This document shows positions 36,338 through 37,977 of a stretch of DNA of 37,977 nt, in pieces. The DNA is from Rhodospirillaceae bacterium (GTDB taxonomy: Bacteria; Pseudomonadota; Alphaproteobacteria; Rhodospirillales; Rhodospirillaceae), in assembly GCA_004297485.1 (NCBI GenBank), contig SCTM01000004.1:1-37977 (forward strand). The letters are read 5' to 3'. Position numbers and translations under genes: made by a program. Positions within the stretch are counted from its first letter, which is position 1. Each line of letters opens with the position of its first letter. Under the pieces are notes generated by a model that worked only from the letters and a program-made list of their open reading frames with translations, ran no database searches and was not told the origin of the DNA.

Positions 36338-37777
36338 ATGGCTGCTCTTCCCAATCTTGAGCCCGCGTTTCCGGAAATCCTCCTGATCCTGGCGGGCATG
36401 GCTTTTCTGTTGATCGGCGTCTTTCGCGGCCGCGAGTCCACGACCTTCACCACCTGGGCGTCGATTGGCGCGATGGCGGTGGCGGCATGGCTGATCCACG
36501 CCGCCCATGGCGTCCCGGTTGTGACTTTCGGGGGGCTGTTCGCCGTCAATGCCTTCACGGCCTTCGCCAAGGTCCTCACGCTGTTGGGGGCAAGCCTGGC
36601 GCTGATCATGATCAATTCATGGTCCCAGCAGTCCGGCGTCGCGCGGTTTGAGATTCCATTGCTGGTCCTGTTCGCAACGGTCGGCATGATGCTGATGATC
36701 TCGGCCAACGATCTCATCGCGCTCTATGTTGGCCTCGAATTGCAAAGCCTTCCTCTCTATGTGTTGGCAGCCGTCAATCGGGACAACCTGCGGTCCACCG
36801 AAGCCGGCGTGAAGTATTTTGTGCTCGGAGCCCTGGCCTCAGGGTTGCTGCTCTACGGGGCCTCCATGGTCTACGGCTTTTCAGGTACCACGACGTTCGC
36901 GGGGATCGCGAGCGCGACACAGTCCGGCGGCGGGCATGTGGGTGTGCTGATCGGCATCGTTTTTGTGATCGCTGGGTTGTCCTTCAAGGTGTCGGCGGTC
37001 CCATTTCACATGTGGACGCCCGACGTATACGAAGGCTCATCGACACCCATCACCGCGTTCTTCTCCGTGGCACCGAAGATCGCGGGGCTCGCGCTGTTCC
37101 TTCGCGTGCTCGTCGGCCCGTTTGGCGGGATGCTCGCCGAGTGGCAGCAGGTAGTGATTGCTATATCCCTCCTGTCCATGATGTGGGGCGCGTTTGCGGC
37201 CATCGTGCAAAAGAACATCAAGCGCCTGATGGCTTACAGCTCTATCGGGCATGTGGGCTACGCTCTGATCGGTTTGGCGGTCGGGACCGTTGAGGGCGCG
37301 CGGGGCATGCTGTTCTACATGCTGATCTACATTGTCATGAGCATCGGGGCCTTCGCCTGCATCCTGGCCATGCGCGTTGACGGCAAGGCGGTGGAAGACG
37401 TGACCGATCTCTCCGGGTTGGCTAAGACACGCCCGGGCATGGCGGCGGCCATGGCCGCGCTTATGTTCTCCATGGCGGGGATTCCGCCGTTGGCTGGCAT
37501 CTGGGGCAAGTTTTACATCTTCGTTGCGGCCGTGAACGCGGGGCTTGTCTGGCTGGCCGTCGTCGGCGTGCTGGCGAGCGCGGTGGCCGCCTATTATTAT
37601 CTGCGGATCGTGAAAATCATGTATTTCGACGAGCCGGGAAAAGCGTTGGACCAACCGGCGATCTCGACAGCGATTTTGTATGGTCTTTGCAGCCTGGCAA
37701 TGTTGGGTCTGTTTCTCGTTCCCGCGCCATTCGTCAACGGCGCGAGCATCGCCGCGAAGTCGCTCTTTCCCGGTTAG
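36338..37777 (+). CDS. nuoN: NADH-quinone oxidoreductase subunit N
   Basis: This 479-residue subunit is the third antiporter-like channel. It shows the family stretches IALYVGLELQSLPLYVLAAV (with the conserved Glu), GLSFKVSAVPFHMWTPDVYE (central Lys) and KNIKRLMAYSSIGHVGYALI. It is the last nuo gene; together with the thirteen upstream genes it makes all subunits of a 14-subunit bacterial complex I. AGGGAAGGA before the ATG at 36338 is a good ribosome site. birA follows about 18 bp after its stop, probably in the same transcript. Confidence 0.96.
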   Translation: MAALPNLEPAFPEILLILAGMAFLLIGVFRGRESTTFTTWASIGAMAVAAWLIHAAHGVPVVTFGGLFAVNAFTAFAKVLTLLGASLALIMINSWSQQSGVARFEIPLLVLFATVGMMLMISANDLIALYVGLELQSLPLYVLAAVNRDNLRSTEAGVKYFVLGALASGLLLYGASMVYGFSGTTTFAGIASATQSGGGHVGVLIGIVFVIAGLSFKVSAVPFHMWTPDVYEGSSTPITAFFSVAPKIAGLALFLRVLVGPFGGMLAEWQQVVIAISLLSMMWGAFAAIVQKNIKRLMAYSSIGHVGYALIGLAVGTVEGARGMLFYMLIYIVMSIGAFACILAMRVDGKAVEDVTDLSGLAKTRPGMAAAMAALMFSMAGIPPLAGIWGKFYIFVAAVNAGLVWLAVVGVLASAVAAYYYLRIVKIMYFDEPGKALDQPAISTAILYGLCSLAMLGLFLVPAPFVNGASIAAKSLFPG

Positions 37778-37795
37778 AAATAGAAAGCCGGCCGC

Positions 37796-37977
37796 TTGAT
37801 CTCCGATCTCACGATCTATGATTTGCCAAACGGCTGGCGGCTAGCGACCTTTCATGAACTCGACAGCACCAATGCCGAGCTCAAGCGCATCGTCGCCGCC
37901 GGAAACGATCATTGCGAAGGGCTCATAGTTCGTTCCGATCTGCAAACCGCCGGTCGCGGACGGCATGGACGCGTTTG
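37796..37977 (+). CDS. birA: Biotin–[acetyl-CoA-carboxylase] ligase, N-terminal part (3' truncated by window)
   Basis: About 60 codons are visible before the window ends. From a TTG at 37796 the protein begins ISDLTIYDLPNGWRLATFHE and continues with LDSTNAELKR and SDLQTAGRGRHGR. These are the substrate Thr/Asn motif (S-T-N) and the biotinyl-AMP-binding G-R-G-R-x-G-R of biotin protein ligases, which attach biotin to carboxylase carrier proteins. An in-frame TAG at 37781 leaves TTG 37796 as the only reasonable start. There is no N-terminal DNA-binding domain, so this is a single-function type. The position after nuoN is common in alphaproteobacteria. Confidence 0.9.
   Translation, partial: MISDLTIYDLPNGWRLATFHELDSTNAELKRIVAAGNDHCEGLIVRSDLQTAGRGRHGRV

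Overview
The window looks like a chromosomal segment of a GC-rich alphaproteobacterium, probably near the Rhodospirillales. The order tig–clpP–clpX–lon–hup–tRNA-Val–nuoA…N–birA, separate nuoC and nuoD genes, a NuoE with an Ala/Lys-rich tail and the style of the proteins all support this. The order-level placement is inferred from gene order and was not tested by a search.

Left part (1–9260): the end of a probable eukaryotic-type Ser/Thr kinase cut by the window edge, with a small membrane protein behind it; rluD (pseudouridine synthase) facing a JAMM metalloprotease; a crotonase-fold enzyme that matches 6-oxocamphor hydrolase at all four known active-site positions; three unrecognised proteins; and a 946-residue membrane hybrid histidine kinase followed by a small Cys-rich protein.

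Middle part (9261–15481): an accessory block (alpha/beta hydrolase, short-chain dehydrogenase, divergent AraC-type regulator) lies beside an intact dadA. Its left edge is a scar: a truncated GNAT acetyltransferase start joined to a remnant of a second, diverged dadA. Between dadA and the NAD(P)HX repair gene nnr lie two related long palindromes.

Right part (15482–37977): housekeeping. tRNA-Leu(TAG), trigger factor, ClpP, ClpX, Lon and HU form a protein quality-control cluster, with a plausible heat-shock promoter before clpP. A clear terminator after hup and tRNA-Val(TAC) precede the complete 14-gene nuo operon for respiratory complex I, with tight ATGA overlaps and a degenerate palindromic repeat between nuoI and nuoJ. 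The window ends inside birA.

I see no CRISPR array, transposase, integrase, prophage or defence island. I found no convincing new multi-gene system. The best leads are the dadA/GNAT scar, the paired palindromes, the 6-oxocamphor-hydrolase-like enzyme and the unnamed protein pairs on the left.
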